Origin: Duganella sp. BJB480
GTDB lineage: Bacteria; Pseudomonadota; Gammaproteobacteria; Burkholderiales; Burkholderiaceae_D
Direction of reading: 5' to 3'
NCBI GenBank assembly: GCA_003416985.1
Contig: QVIN01000004.1
Location: forward strand, 372,001-436,000
DNA: 64,000 bases
Shown: one piece after another, positions 1 to 8,976 of the stretch
How positions within the stretch are numbered: the first letter of the stretch is position 1
Layout of the letters: the number at the start of each line of letters is the position of its first letter
Notes under the pieces: model-generated
The model's input: only the letters and a program-made list of their open reading frames with translations
What the model was told of the DNA's origin: nothing
Databases searched by the model: none
Made by a program: the position numbers and the translations under genes

Positions 1-454
1 CCAACACTATGCCGTCCATCAACAAGCGGCCGGGGCGGGTTTCGAACACATATTGACCGAATTGCAATTGTTCGGCGCCGTTCTGGGCCGGGTAGGCGCG
101 CCGCAACAGCGCTTGCACGCGTGCGACCATCTCGCTGCGGCGCAAGGGTTTGATCATGTAGTCGTCGGCGCCGGCTGCCAGGCCGGCCACGATATCGTCC
201 TCGCCCGAGCTGGTGGTGAGGAACAGCACCGGGGCGTTGTCGGGCAGCTTTTCGCGGGCCCGGCGTAACACTTCCGCGCCGCCCAGATCGACCACTTGCC
301 AGTCGAGGATCAGCATGTCGTAGCTGTCCTTGCGCAGCTGCGCGAGCACGTCCTTGGCACTCTGAAAACTATGGCAGATATGGCCCGCCGAGGTCAGCAC
401 CTGGCAGATCAGATCGGCCTGGCCACGGTCATTGTCTAATACGGCGATTCGCAT
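1..454 (-). CDS. Response regulator, OmpR-like, 3' end outside window
   Basis: Partial gene: the ATG is at 454 and the reading frame is still open at base 1, so about 151 N-terminal residues are visible. Residues 1-115 form a receiver domain. The acidic pocket is near residues 7-9, the likely phosphoacceptor is D51 (in LILDW), the conserved Thr is near T80 (LFLTT) and the conserved Lys is K102 (DDYMIKPL). After residue 125 the frame (LQFGQYVFET, then RPGRLLMDG) resembles the first strands of an OmpR/PhoB winged-helix domain, which indicates a DNA-binding response regulator. No kinase gene is visible next to it. An AT-rich 235-bp spacer separates it from the divergent gene at 690. Target genes cannot be inferred. 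Confidence 0.85.
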   Translation of the reverse strand, partial: MRIAVLDNDRGQADLICQVLTSAGHICHSFQSAKDVLAQLRKDSYDMLILDWQVVDLGGAEVLRRAREKLPDNAPVLFLTTSSGEDDIVAGLAAGADDYMIKPLRRSEMVARVQALLRRAYPAQNGAEQLQFGQYVFETRPGRLLMDGIVL

Positions 455-689
455 ACAACTGCCTGTAGGAAAATGTTAAGGAGAAGTCACTGCAAATATA
501 ACAGAGATTTACAAAAAAGTTAGCAAAATGGCTAATTATTTTTCTTGAGACACTAATATTTACTCGGGGACAACTCACCAAAACACCGTACGCACTTGCG
601 CAACCATTACACGGTACACTGGAAAAACGCCGAATTCAATGAAGAAGTTGAAAAAGGGAAAGAAAGTCTAGCCGCAGCCGGGAGCACGC

Positions 690-1202
690 ATGGGACTCAA
701 AAAAGACACAAATTGGACCTTGGTGCCGGGCAACCCCCGCGACATCGAGGCGGTGCGCGAACGTTGCCGCAAGCTGGTGCGGCGGCGCGCGATGGTGTCG
801 GCCGGCGTGGCGGCGGTGCCGATACCGGGGCTGGACGTGGTGTCCGACCTGCGCCTGTTTGCGCTGCTGATCGACGACATCAACCACGAGTTCGGCCTGA
901 CGGCGCAGCAGATCGAGCGCATGCAGCCGAAGTTCCGGCTGATCGCCTACGAGGCCGCGATCGGCGTCGGCGGCATGTTGGTGGGCAAGCTGGTGACGCG
1001 GGAGGTGGTGCTGCAACTGCTGCGCCGCACCGGCATGAAGTCGGTGGCGCGGCAGGCCAGCAAGCTGGTGCCGTTCGCCGGGCAGCTGGCCTCGGCCGGG
1101 ATCGGCTTCGTGGCCTTCAGCCAGATCGGCTACCAGCATGTGGACGCCTGCGCCAAGGTGGCGCAGGAATTGGTGACGGCCGGTGTCGGCCGGCCGTTGT
1201 GA
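690..1202 (+). CDS. DUF697/YcjF-like protein, function unknown
   Basis: Predicted 170-residue protein. Residues 35-70 (AAVPIPGLDVVSDLRLFALL, then DDINHEFGL) resemble the DUF697 domain that follows the GTPase domain in some Era-like proteins and occurs in YcjF-type membrane proteins. No P-loop is present, so only the DUF697-like part exists here. Two moderately hydrophobic Gly/Ala-rich segments (about residues 88-105 and 127-147) could associate with a membrane. It stands alone, convergent with minE and only 12 bp from its end. The start ATG is preceded by CCGGGAGCACGC, a usable ribosome site. The family assignment is by pattern only; the function is unknown. Confidence 0.7.
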   Translation: MGLKKDTNWTLVPGNPRDIEAVRERCRKLVRRRAMVSAGVAAVPIPGLDVVSDLRLFALLIDDINHEFGLTAQQIERMQPKFRLIAYEAAIGVGGMLVGKLVTREVVLQLLRRTGMKSVARQASKLVPFAGQLASAGIGFVAFSQIGYQHVDACAKVAQELVTAGVGRPL

Positions 1203-1214
1203 GCGCGCCGCCGC

Positions 1215-1466
1215 TTAGGCGTCCGGCAGCACCACGTTCACGTCCAGCACCTCCAGGTTGCCTTGGCGGTCCAGCGAGATCTTGATGTCGTCGGCGTTGA
1301 CCTTGGTGTACTTCGAGATCACCTCGATCAGCTCCTTGTGCAGCGCCGGCAGGAAGTCCGGACCGCTGCGGCCATTGCGCTCGCGCGCGATGATGATCTG
1401 CAACCGCTCCTTGGCCGCGGTGGCGGTTTTCGGTTTTTGCGGGAACAGGAAAGAAAGCAGGGCCAT
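1215..1466 (-). CDS. minE: Cell division topological specificity factor MinE
   Basis: 83 residues, the usual length for MinE. The N-terminal part ([12 protein letters not shown]) is the membrane-contacting segment, followed by the MinD-interacting helix around [14 protein letters not shown] and the C-terminal topological specificity domain ([24 protein letters not shown]). MinE stimulates MinD ATPase activity and drives pole-to-pole oscillation, so that MinC blocks FtsZ rings away from midcell. It lies 2 bp after minD and is the last gene of minC-minD-minE on the minus strand, the common betaproteobacterial order. No terminator is visible in the 12 bp before the convergent gene at 1202. Confidence 0.97.
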   Translation of the reverse strand: MALLSFLFPQKPKTATAAKERLQIIIARERNGRSGPDFLPALHKELIEVISKYTKVNADDIKISLDRQGNLEVLDVNVVLPDA

Positions 1467-1468
1467 GA

Positions 1469-2284
1469 TTACTTGCTCCCGAAAATACGCTGCAGCAGGC
1501 CAGGCTTCTCGTAGTTAGTGAAGCGCAACGGCAACTCCTGGCCGAGGAAGCGCGACACCACATCTTCGTAGGCTTCCGCGACATCGGTGCCCTTGAAGTG
1601 AATCGCCGGATTGCCCTGGTTCGACGCGTGCAGCACCGATTCCGATTCCGGAATGATGCCAATCAGTGGAATGCGCAGGATTTCCTGCACATCTTCGTAC
1701 GACAGCATTTCGTCCGCTTCCACGCGCTTGGGCGAGTAGCGGGTGATCAGCAGGTGCTCCTTGACCGGCTCGCCGCCGGTCTGGGCGCGGCGCGACTTGG
1801 CCTGGATGATGCCGAGGATGCGGTCCGAATCGCGCACCGACGACACTTCCGGATTGGTGACGATGATGGCCTCGTCGGCGAAGGTCAGCGCCATCAGCGC
1901 GCCGTGCTCGATGCCGGCCGGCGAGTCGCAGATGATGTACTCGAAGCCCATGTTGATCAGCTCGTGCAGCACGATTTCCACGCCGTCCTCGGACAGCGCA
2001 TCCTTGTCGCGCGTCTGCGACGCCGGCAGGATGAACAGGTTGTCGCAGTGCTTGTCCTTGATCAGGGCCTGGGTCAGCGAGGCCTCCTTGTTGATCACAT
2101 TGATCAGGTCGTACACCACGCGGCGTTCGCAGCCCATGATCAGGTCGAGGTTGCGCAGGCCGACGTCGAAGTCGATCACCGCGGTTTTATGACCGCGCAT
2201 GGCCAGGCCGGTGGAGAAGCTGGCGCTGGAAGTCGTCTTACCGACACCGCCCTTACCGGACGTTACAACAATAATTCTCGCCAC
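1469..2284 (-). CDS. minD: Septum site-determining ATPase MinD
   Basis: 271 residues, typical for MinD. The deviant Walker A motif KGGVGKTT is at residues 11-18 directly after the first beta strand (ARIIVVTSG). [16 protein letters not shown] forms the switch region, and the C-terminal amphipathic helix ([12 protein letters not shown]) is the membrane targeting sequence. MinD-ATP dimerises on the inner membrane, recruits MinC and is released by MinE. The start is GTG at 2284, preceded on the minus strand by AAAGGAC about eight bases upstream; there is no better ATG. It is 28 bp from minC and 2 bp from minE, so the three genes are presumably co-transcribed. Confidence 0.98.
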   Translation of the reverse strand: MARIIVVTSGKGGVGKTTSSASFSTGLAMRGHKTAVIDFDVGLRNLDLIMGCERRVVYDLINVINKEASLTQALIKDKHCDNLFILPASQTRDKDALSEDGVEIVLHELINMGFEYIICDSPAGIEHGALMALTFADEAIIVTNPEVSSVRDSDRILGIIQAKSRRAQTGGEPVKEHLLITRYSPKRVEADEMLSYEDVQEILRIPLIGIIPESESVLHASNQGNPAIHFKGTDVAEAYEDVVSRFLGQELPLRFTNYEKPGLLQRIFGSK

Positions 2285-2312
2285 AAAAAAGTCCTTTTCA
2301 GAGAGTTGCTAG

Positions 2313-3083
2313 TCAAGCGCGGTTTGCAGAATTGACAGATAGTATATCGATTCGGTCCCCGACCAAGCGAATTTGCGCAGGAGAACGCGCGTACTCGGCC
2401 GGGAAGCCGTCTTCAAAAGTGCGGTAAACGCCGGCAATCGACACCAACTCCGGCGACATGGTCATGGCGAAGATGCGCGCGTCGGCGTTGCCGGAAGCGC
2501 CCGCCAGCGCGCGGCCGTTGAGCGTGTTGTACACGTGGATGCTGCCGTCGGCGATGATCTCGGCGCCGTTGTTGACCACGGCCGTGATGATCAGGTCGCA
2601 GCCGCGCGCGTAGATGCGCTGGCCGGCCCGCACCGGGGTGTCGATGATCATCACGCCGGCGTTGCCGGGGAAGCCTTCGGCCGGCGCGGCCGGGGCCGGT
2701 GCCGCCGCAGCCGGGGCTGGCGCTGGCTTGGCTGGCGCGGCTTCCTGCTCGTCGCGCGGCTTGGTCGCGGTTTCGATGCTCAGGCCGTGGGCGGCGATCT
2801 CGGCGGCCATGGACGGCGGCGCGTTGCGCACGGCGACCGGGTTCAAGCGGTATTTTTTCAGCAGGGCGATGATGCCGGCCCAGTCGATCTGGGCGCTGCC
2901 GGCCGGCAGGGCGGCGACGTCGATCACGGTCAGGTCGTCTTCGAAGAAATCGGTGGTGCCGCCGGTCATTTCGGCCAGCGCGGCGTCGAGGGCCAGGCGG
3001 TCCGCGGTGGACAGGATGGCGGAGACGGCGACTACGGTGGAAATCTTAATTTCTATGGGCTTTTGAAACAGGCTCTTGGACAT
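2313..3083 (-). CDS. minC: Septum site-determining protein MinC
   Basis: 256 residues starting MSKSLFQKPI. Residues 1-105 form the N-terminal FtsZ-antagonising domain. Residues 110-150 are a low-complexity Ala/Pro linker (APAKPAPAPAAAAPAPAAPA), and residues 150-256 form the C-terminal right-handed beta-helix domain that dimerises and binds MinD (RAGQRIYARGCDLIITAVVN, GSIHVYNTLNGRALAGASGN). The linker is longer than in E. coli MinC (231 aa), as is common in this group. The start at 3083 was chosen because the frame upstream is Arg/Pro-rich shadow of metE. First gene of the min operon; a 149-bp spacer separates it from metE. Confidence 0.95.
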   Translation of the reverse strand: MSKSLFQKPIEIKISTVVAVSAILSTADRLALDAALAEMTGGTTDFFEDDLTVIDVAALPAGSAQIDWAGIIALLKKYRLNPVAVRNAPPSMAAEIAAHGLSIETATKPRDEQEAAPAKPAPAPAAAAPAPAAPAEGFPGNAGVMIIDTPVRAGQRIYARGCDLIITAVVNNGAEIIADGSIHVYNTLNGRALAGASGNADARIFAMTMSPELVSIAGVYRTFEDGFPAEYARSPAQIRLVGDRIDILSVNSANRA

Positions 3084-3196
3084 GGGCGACAGTATTAGAG
3101 GGTTAACCTCGCGCGCATGCGCAGGCACGAGCATTTTACTGTGGAAAACGACGGATGGGGAGGGCTGGCGCCGAACCGGGCCAGTAAAAATGCGGG

Positions 3197-3225
3197 ATGG
3201 CGGCGGCCCGGCAGGCCGCCGCCAT
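3197..3225 (-). terminator. Likely intrinsic terminator of metE
   Basis: A 12-bp perfect stem (ATGGCGGCGGCC / GGCCGCCGCCAT, 3197-3208 and 3214-3225) with a 5-nt loop lies just after the metE stop codon. On the minus strand it is followed after six bases by a run of five T. The T run is slightly displaced, so termination efficiency is uncertain. Confidence 0.6.
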
Positions 3226-3232
3226 GGGACGG

Positions 3233-5590
3233 TCAGTAGATCGCGTGCTCCTCGCGCAGCTGGCGGGCGGCGGCCACCATGTTGCGCAGCGCGGTTTCGG
3301 TTTCCGCCCAGCCCCGGGTCTTCAGCCCGCAATCCGGGTTGACCCACAGGTTGGCCGGCGGGATCACCGCGCTGGCCTTTTGCAGCAGCCGCACCATCTC
3401 GGCCTGGGCCGGCACGCGCGGCGAGTGGATGTCGTACACGCCGGGCCCGATCTCGTTCGGATAACGGAAGCGGCCGAAACCGTTCAGCAGCTCCATGTCC
3501 GAGCGGCTGGTCTCGATGGTGATGACGTCGGCATCCATGGCGGCGATCTGCGGCAGGATGTCGTTGAACTCGGCGTAGCACATGTGGGTGTGGATCTGCG
3601 TGCCGTCGGCCGCCGCGCTGGCCGACACGCGGAAGGCGCGCGTGGCCCAGTCCAGGTACTCGTCCCAGCGGCCGCGGCGCAGCGGCAAGCCTTCGCGCAC
3701 GGCCGGCTCGTCGATCTGGATGATGCCGATGCCGGCCCGCTCCAGGTCGGCCACCTCGTCGCGGATCGCCAGCGCGATCTGCAGCGCGGTGCGGGCGCGC
3801 GGCTGGTCGTCGCGCACGAAGGACCATTGCAGGATGGTGATGGGGCCGGTCAGCATGCCCTTCATCGGCTTGCCGGTCAGGCTTTGCGCGTGCGCGGTCC
3901 AGTCCACCGTCATGGCCTTCGGGCGGCTGACGTCGCCGTAGATGACGGGCGGCTTGACGCAGCGCGAGCCGTACGACTGCACCCAGCCCAGTTGCGTGAA
4001 GACGAAGCCGGCCAGCTGCTCGCCGAAATATTCGACCATGTCGTTGCGCTCGGCTTCGCCGTGGACCAGCACGTCCAGGCCCAGCTCTTCCTGGCGGCGC
4101 ACGGCGTCGGCGATTTCCTCGCGCATTCTGGCCTGGTAGTCGCCGGCGTTCAGCTCGCCGCGCTTGAAGGCGGCGCGGGCGGCGCGGATGGCGGCCGTCT
4201 GCGGGAAGGAGCCGATGGTGGTGGTCGGGAAGTCGGGCAGCTTGAAGCGCGCGCGCTGCTCGGCCTGGCGTTGGGCGAACGGCGAACGGCGCCGGTCGGC
4301 GTCGGCGGACAGCGCGGCGATGCGCTCGCGCACGGCCTGCTGGTGCACGCGCGGGCTGGCGCGGCGGCTGGCGATGGCGGCGCGCGAGGCGTCCAGCGCG
4401 TTGACGGTGGCGGCGTCGTGGTGGCCTTGCAGCGCTTGCTTGAGCACGTACAGCTCGTCCAGTTTTTCGGTCGCGAAAGCCAGCCATGATCGGATTTCCT
4501 GGTCGAGCGCGGTCTCGGCGGCCAGGCTGAACGGCACATGCAGCAGCGAGCACGAGGTCGAGAGCCACAGCTTGCCGCCGCGTTTGTCGGCGATGGGCGC
4601 CAGCGTGGCCAGCGCCGCGTCGAGGTCGGTGCGCCAGATGTTGCGGCCATCGACGATGCCGACCGACAGCACCTTGTGCACCGGCAGCCAGTCGGCGATG
4701 CTGGTCAGTTCATGCGGCGCGCGCACGCCGTCCACGTGCAGGCCGGCCACCGGCAGGCGGCACGCCAGGCTCAGGTTTTCCTCCAGCGGCGAGAAATACG
4801 TGGCCAGCAGCAGCGGCACGCCAACCTGGTTCAGCTGCCAGTAGCTGTTCTCGAACGCGCTGCGCCACGGCGCCGGCAGGTCGAGGCCGAGGATGGGCTC
4901 GTCGATCTGCACCCATTGCACGCCCTGCGCCTTCAGGCGGTCCAGCACCTGGCCGTAGACCGGCAGCAGCCGGTCCAGCAGGCTGAGGCGATCAAGGCCC
5001 GCGTCCTTGGCCTTGCCCAGCCACAGGAAGCTCAACGGCCCCAGCAGCACGGCCTTGACTGCGTGGCCCAGCGCCTGCGCCTCGGCCACCTCGTCGAACA
5101 GGCGCTCGCAGGCCAGCGAGAAGGCGGTCTTCGCCGTGAACTCCGGCACCAGGTAGTGGTAGTTGGTGTCGAACCACTTGGTCATTTCCAGCGCGGCCGA
5201 GGCGTGTTGCTGGCCGTCGTCGTGCGCGTGGTCGTGGCCGCAGGCGGCCGGCTCGTGGTGGCCGCCGTCGCCGCGTGCCATGGCGAAGTAGCGGCTCAGC
5301 TGCGATTGCCCGGCCGTGAAGCCGTAGCGGGCCGGCTCGCAGCCCAGCAGCTGGATGTGGTTGGCGACCTGGTCGTAGAAGGCGAAATCGCCGACCGTGA
5401 CGAAGTCCAGCCCGGCCTGCCGTTGCAGCGCCCAGTGGCGGGCGCGCAGGTCGCGGCCGGCCGCTTCCAGGCCGTCGTCCGGCAGTTCGCCGCGCCAGTT
5501 CGCTTCCAGCGCGAACTTCAGCTCGCGCGCCGCGCCGATGCGCGGAAAACCGGGAACGTGGCTTTGGATGGGTTTATTCGATGTTGTCAT
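3233..5590 (-). CDS. metE: Cobalamin-independent methionine synthase MetE
   Basis: 785 residues from ATG 5590. The enzyme transfers the methyl group of 5-methyltetrahydropteroyl-triglutamate to homocysteine. The N-terminal half begins with [20 protein letters not shown]. The catalytic C-terminal barrel holds the zinc ligands: a His and Cys in [12 protein letters not shown], a Glu in [10 protein letters not shown] and a Cys in [11 protein letters not shown]. Compared with E. coli MetE (753 aa) there is a His/Asp-rich insertion at about residues 108-130 ([16 protein letters not shown]), directly before the conserved [12 protein letters not shown]. The gene is divergent from metR with a 106-bp spacer, the classical arrangement for MetR control. 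No cobalamin riboswitch fits in that spacer. An upstream in-frame extension is possible but MTTSNKPI aligns best. Confidence 0.97.
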   Translation of the reverse strand: MTTSNKPIQSHVPGFPRIGAARELKFALEANWRGELPDDGLEAAGRDLRARHWALQRQAGLDFVTVGDFAFYDQVANHIQLLGCEPARYGFTAGQSQLSRYFAMARGDGGHHEPAACGHDHAHDDGQQHASAALEMTKWFDTNYHYLVPEFTAKTAFSLACERLFDEVAEAQALGHAVKAVLLGPLSFLWLGKAKDAGLDRLSLLDRLLPVYGQVLDRLKAQGVQWVQIDEPILGLDLPAPWRSAFENSYWQLNQVGVPLLLATYFSPLEENLSLACRLPVAGLHVDGVRAPHELTSIADWLPVHKVLSVGIVDGRNIWRTDLDAALATLAPIADKRGGKLWLSTSCSLLHVPFSLAAETALDQEIRSWLAFATEKLDELYVLKQALQGHHDAATVNALDASRAAIASRRASPRVHQQAVRERIAALSADADRRRSPFAQRQAEQRARFKLPDFPTTTIGSFPQTAAIRAARAAFKRGELNAGDYQARMREEIADAVRRQEELGLDVLVHGEAERNDMVEYFGEQLAGFVFTQLGWVQSYGSRCVKPPVIYGDVSRPKAMTVDWTAHAQSLTGKPMKGMLTGPITILQWSFVRDDQPRARTALQIALAIRDEVADLERAGIGIIQIDEPAVREGLPLRRGRWDEYLDWATRAFRVSASAAADGTQIHTHMCYAEFNDILPQIAAMDADVITIETSRSDMELLNGFGRFRYPNEIGPGVYDIHSPRVPAQAEMVRLLQKASAVIPPANLWVNPDCGLKTRGWAETETALRNMVAAARQLREEHAIY

Positions 5591-5696
5591 TTTGATGTCA
5601 TCCGCATTTAATATTGGTGATATAAAGTGTGCGGCAATCCGGTCTATAATCAAAACGAAAGATTTTGCGGCTTCACATGAAAAAATTTAATAGACC

Positions 5697-6605
5697 ATGC
5701 TAGAGATACGTCACCTGCGCACCCTGAGTGCCCTCCGCTCCGCCGGCAGCCTGGTGCGCGCCGCGCAACTGCTGAACCTGACGCAGTCGGCCCTGTCGCA
5801 TCAGATCAAATTGCTGGAAGATCGCTACGGCGGACCGCTTTTTGAGCGAAAATCCGTGCCGATCGGGTTTACCGCCACCGGCGCCCGGCTGCTCAAGCTG
5901 GCCGACCTGCTGCTGCCGGAAATCGAGGCGGCCGAGCGCGAAGTGGCGCGCCTGACCCAGGGCGACACCGGCCAGCTGCGCGTGGTGCTTGAATGTCATA
6001 CCTGCTTCGACTGGCTGATGCCGGTGATGGATGAGTTCCGCAAACGCTGGCCGGACGTGGAGATCGACCTGGTCTCGGGCTTCCACAGCGAACCGGCCGA
6101 GCTGCTGCGCAGCGGCGCCGCCGACCTGGTGATCGGCTCGCACTACGGGCCGGAGTTCGCCACCTTCCCGCTGTTCCGCTTTGAAATCCTGGTGGTGATG
6201 GCGCAGAAACACCGGCTGGCGGCCCAGCGCCGCCTGCTGGCCGCCGATTTCGAGGGCGAGACGCTGATCACCTATCCGGTGCCGGAAACCCGCATCGACC
6301 TGATCCGCGAGGTGCTGCAGCCGGCCCACATCCACTACGAACGCCGCACCGCCGAGCTGACGGTGGCGGTGCTGCAGTTGGTGGCCAGCCGCCGCGGCAT
6401 CGCCGCGCTGCCGAACTGGGCGATCAAGAACTATGTCGACTACGACTACGTGATCGCCAGGCCGGTCGGCGAGCAGGGCCTGTGGAGCGACCTGTTCGTC
6501 TCGGTGCCCGAGGCGCAGAAACAGAAGGCCTACGTGCTCGACTTCGTCAACGTGATACGCGAACAGTGCGCCAGCACCCTGGACGGTATCAAATTATTAT
6601 CGTGA
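5697..6605 (+). CDS. metR: LysR-type methionine regulator MetR
   Basis: 302 residues. The N-terminal winged HTH (residues 1-60: LEIRHLRTLSALRSAGSLVR, then LNLTQSALSHQIKLLE) is typical of LysR regulators. The effector domain follows from about residue 90 (LRVVLECHTCFDWLMPVMDE is characteristic of MetR, where homocysteine is the coinducer). It is divergent from metE across 106 bp and very probably regulates it and itself. A TATAAT hexamer at 5645-5650 is a candidate -10 for metR; no clear TGAA-N5-TTCA MetR box was found by eye. The ATG at 5697 leaves a full-length LysR N terminus, so no extension is needed. Confidence 0.95.
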   Translation: MLEIRHLRTLSALRSAGSLVRAAQLLNLTQSALSHQIKLLEDRYGGPLFERKSVPIGFTATGARLLKLADLLLPEIEAAEREVARLTQGDTGQLRVVLECHTCFDWLMPVMDEFRKRWPDVEIDLVSGFHSEPAELLRSGAADLVIGSHYGPEFATFPLFRFEILVVMAQKHRLAAQRRLLAADFEGETLITYPVPETRIDLIREVLQPAHIHYERRTAELTVAVLQLVASRRGIAALPNWAIKNYVDYDYVIARPVGEQGLWSDLFVSVPEAQKQKAYVLDFVNVIREQCASTLDGIKLLS

Positions 6606-6867
6606 CTTATTGACACTGTTTCTTCAAAATGATTGCGTTGGGTTTGATACATGTCAAAGATGCCACGATGTGCGACGCTTACGATGGGTCCCCACCGAGC
6701 GCTGATCTTTGGCATGGATGCTGCTAGAGAAATCCTGTCACCCTCGGGGGAAGTTCTCGCGGCGACGCACAATCGAAACCCAGCACGGCCCCGCCGTCGA
6801 AGCGTATTATCGAAGTTCGCGTTGTTGCTAAACTAAGCCGGCCCCGGCCGGCGCATTGGAGAGTCAA

Positions 6868-8046
6868 ATGGATGATGTAGTTATCGTGGCCGCTGGCCGT
6901 ACCGGCGTCGGCAAATTCGGCGGCAGCCTGGCGAAGACGCCGGCTTCCGAACTGGGCGCACACGTGATCAAGGGCCTGCTGGCCAAGACCGGTATCGATC
7001 CCAATCTGATCAGCGAAGCCATCCTCGGCCAGGTGCTGACCGCCGGCGTCGGCCAGAACCCTGCGCGCCAGGCCGTCATCAAGTCCGGCCTGCCGAACAC
7101 CATTCCAGGTTTCACCATCAACCACGTGTGCGGCAGCGGCCTGAAGGCCACCCACCTGGCGGCCCAGGCCATCAAGGCCGGCGACGCCGAGATCATCATC
7201 GCCGGTGGCCAGGAAAACATGAGCGCCTCGCCGCACGTGATGAACGGCTCGCGCGACGGCTTCCGCATGGGCGACTTCAAAATGGTCGACTCCATGATTG
7301 TCGACGGCCTGTGGGACGCCTACAACCAGTACCACATGGGCACCACCGCCGAGAACGTCGCGAAGAAATACGAGATTTCCCGCACCGAGCAGGACGAGTT
7401 CGCGCTGAACTCGCAGCTGAAGGCGGAAGCCGCGCAAAAGGCCGGCAAATTCAAAGATGAGATTTTGCCGCTGGAAATCGTCCAGAAAAAAGGCAGCATC
7501 GTGTTCGACACCGATGAATACGTCAAACCGGGCTCGACCATCGAAGCGCTGTCCGGCCTGCGTCCGGCCTTCGCCAAGGACGGCACGGTCACCGCCGGCA
7601 ACGCCTCCGGCCTGAACGACGGCGCCGCCGCCGTCATCATGATGTCCGCCTCCAAGGCCAAGGAACTGGGCCTGACCGTGCTGGCCAAGGTCAAGGCCTA
7701 CGCCTCGTCCGGCCTGGACCCTGCCTTCATGGGCATGGGCCCGGTCTCGGCCACCAAGCTGTGCCTGAAAAAGGCCGGCTGGACCCCGGACGACCTGGAC
7801 CTGATGGAAATCAACGAAGCCTTCGCCGCCCAGGCCGTGGCCGTGAACAAGGAAATGGGCTGGGACACCAGCAAGATCAACGTGAACGGCGGCGCCATCG
7901 CCATCGGTCACCCGATCGGTGCATCCGGCGCCCGCATCCTGGTCACGCTGATCCACGAAATGGTGCGCCGCGACGCCAAGAAGGGCCTGGCCTCGCTGTG
8001 CATCGGCGGCGGCATGGGCGTGGCGCTGGCCATCGAGCGCGCATAA
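6868..8046 (+). CDS. phaA: Acetyl-CoA acetyltransferase (beta-ketothiolase)
   Basis: 392 residues from ATG 6868, which has GGAGAG five bases upstream; an in-frame TTG at 6856 is less likely. The thiolase condenses two acetyl-CoA to acetoacetyl-CoA. The nucleophile C88 lies in [10 protein letters not shown], the catalytic His in [17 protein letters not shown] and the second Cys in [10 protein letters not shown] near the C terminus. Length matches PhaA/AtoB (about 393 aa). phaB follows 100 bp downstream on the same strand, so the pair supplies 3-hydroxybutyryl-CoA for polyhydroxybutyrate; no phaC synthase is in the window. The 262 bp upstream hold no convincing gene. Confidence 0.95.
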   Translation: MDDVVIVAAGRTGVGKFGGSLAKTPASELGAHVIKGLLAKTGIDPNLISEAILGQVLTAGVGQNPARQAVIKSGLPNTIPGFTINHVCGSGLKATHLAAQAIKAGDAEIIIAGGQENMSASPHVMNGSRDGFRMGDFKMVDSMIVDGLWDAYNQYHMGTTAENVAKKYEISRTEQDEFALNSQLKAEAAQKAGKFKDEILPLEIVQKKGSIVFDTDEYVKPGSTIEALSGLRPAFAKDGTVTAGNASGLNDGAAAVIMMSASKAKELGLTVLAKVKAYASSGLDPAFMGMGPVSATKLCLKKAGWTPDDLDLMEINEAFAAQAVAVNKEMGWDTSKINVNGGAIAIGHPIGASGARILVTLIHEMVRRDAKKGLASLCIGGGMGVALAIERA

Positions 8047-8081
8047 GCGATTCCGTATCCGTAGCATCCGCAGCAGCAGTG

Positions 8082-8106
8082 CCGCGCCGGGCGGGTCCCG
8101 GCGCGG
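8082..8106 (+). terminator. Strong hairpin between phaA and phaB
   Basis: CCGCGCCGGG (8082-8091) pairs perfectly with CCCGGCGCGG (8097-8106) over a 5-nt loop. A run of five T follows only after nine further bases (8117-8121). It could act as a partial terminator, an mRNA-stabilising 3' structure for phaA or a processing site that sets the phaA:phaB ratio. It is not a textbook intrinsic terminator. Confidence 0.45.
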
Positions 8107-8146
8107 TGTCAGACGATTTTTGGTGTCAATTTAAGAGGGGACGAAA

Positions 8147-8887
8147 ATGGCAAGAGTTGCATTAGTAACCGGCGGCATGGGTGGCTTGGGCGAGGCAGTG
8201 TGTTTCAAACTGTCGGCACTGGGCTATATCGTAGTCACCACGTATTCCCCTGGCAATCCGAAGGTCGAGCAATGGCTCGCCACTACCCGCGACCAGGGCT
8301 TTAATTTCCGCGCATACCCGTGCGACGTGGCCGATTACGATTCGGCCCAGGCGTGCGTCGCCGCGATCGTCAAGGATATCGGTCCGATCGACGTGCTGGT
8401 GAACAACGCCGGCATCACCCGCGACATGACCTTCAAGAAGATGGACAAGCCGAACTGGGACGCCGTCATGGCCACCAATCTGGACTCCGTGTTCAACATG
8501 ACCAAGCCGGTGTGCGACGGCATGGTGGAACGCGGCTGGGGCCGCATCATCAATATTTCGTCGGTCAACGGCCAGAAGGGCGCGTTCGGCCAGACCAACT
8601 ATTCGGCCGCCAAGGCCGGCATGCACGGCTTCACCAAGGCGCTGGCGCTGGAAGTGGCGCGCAAGGGCGTGACCGTCAACACCATCTCGCCGGGCTACAT
8701 CGGCACCAAGATGGTGATGGAGATCCCGCAGGAAGTGCTCGACACCAAGATCATTCCGCAGATTCCGATGGCCCGCCTGGGCAAGCCGGAAGAAGTGGCT
8801 GGCCTGGTTGCCTACCTGTCGTCGGACGAGGCGGCCTTCGTCACCGGCGCCAACATCGCCATCAACGGCGGCCAGCACATGTCCTAA
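8147..8887 (+). CDS. phaB: Acetoacetyl-CoA reductase
   Basis: 246 residues, a short-chain dehydrogenase. The cofactor loop is VTGGMGGLGEA (residues 7-17), NNAGITRDMTF is at 86-96 and the Ser-Tyr-Lys triad is around S138/S139, Y152 and K156 (NYSAAKAGMHGF). The NNAGITRD and SVNGQKGAFGQTNYSAAK patterns are typical of NADPH-dependent PhaB. It reduces acetoacetyl-CoA to (R)-3-hydroxybutyryl-CoA for PHB synthesis. GAGGGGAC provides a clear ribosome site before the ATG. It follows phaA and ends just before a good intrinsic terminator at 8911-8942. Confidence 0.96.
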   Translation: MARVALVTGGMGGLGEAVCFKLSALGYIVVTTYSPGNPKVEQWLATTRDQGFNFRAYPCDVADYDSAQACVAAIVKDIGPIDVLVNNAGITRDMTFKKMDKPNWDAVMATNLDSVFNMTKPVCDGMVERGWGRIINISSVNGQKGAFGQTNYSAAKAGMHGFTKALALEVARKGVTVNTISPGYIGTKMVMEIPQEVLDTKIIPQIPMARLGKPEEVAGLVAYLSSDEAAFVTGANIAINGGQHMS

Positions 8888-8910
8888 GCGGCGTGTAGTT
8901 GTAGCCCCGG

Positions 8911-8942
8911 GCCAGGTTCGTTCGCGATCCTGGCTTTTTTTT
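8911..8942 (+). terminator. Intrinsic terminator after phaB
   Basis: GCCAGG (8911-8916) pairs with CCTGGC (8929-8934) and is followed immediately by eight T (8935-8942), 24 bases after the phaB stop codon. Confidence 0.85.
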
Positions 8943-8976
8943 CGTACAATCTGCTATCGATGCTTAAAGGATAGCC

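Noticed and set aside
3197..4489. Plus-strand frame opposite metE
   Set aside because: Shadow of metE; no motif, no ribosome site.
5591..5696. Cobalamin riboswitch upstream of metE
   Set aside because: The spacer is only 106 bp and lacks a B12-box-like sequence; MetR control is the simpler explanation.
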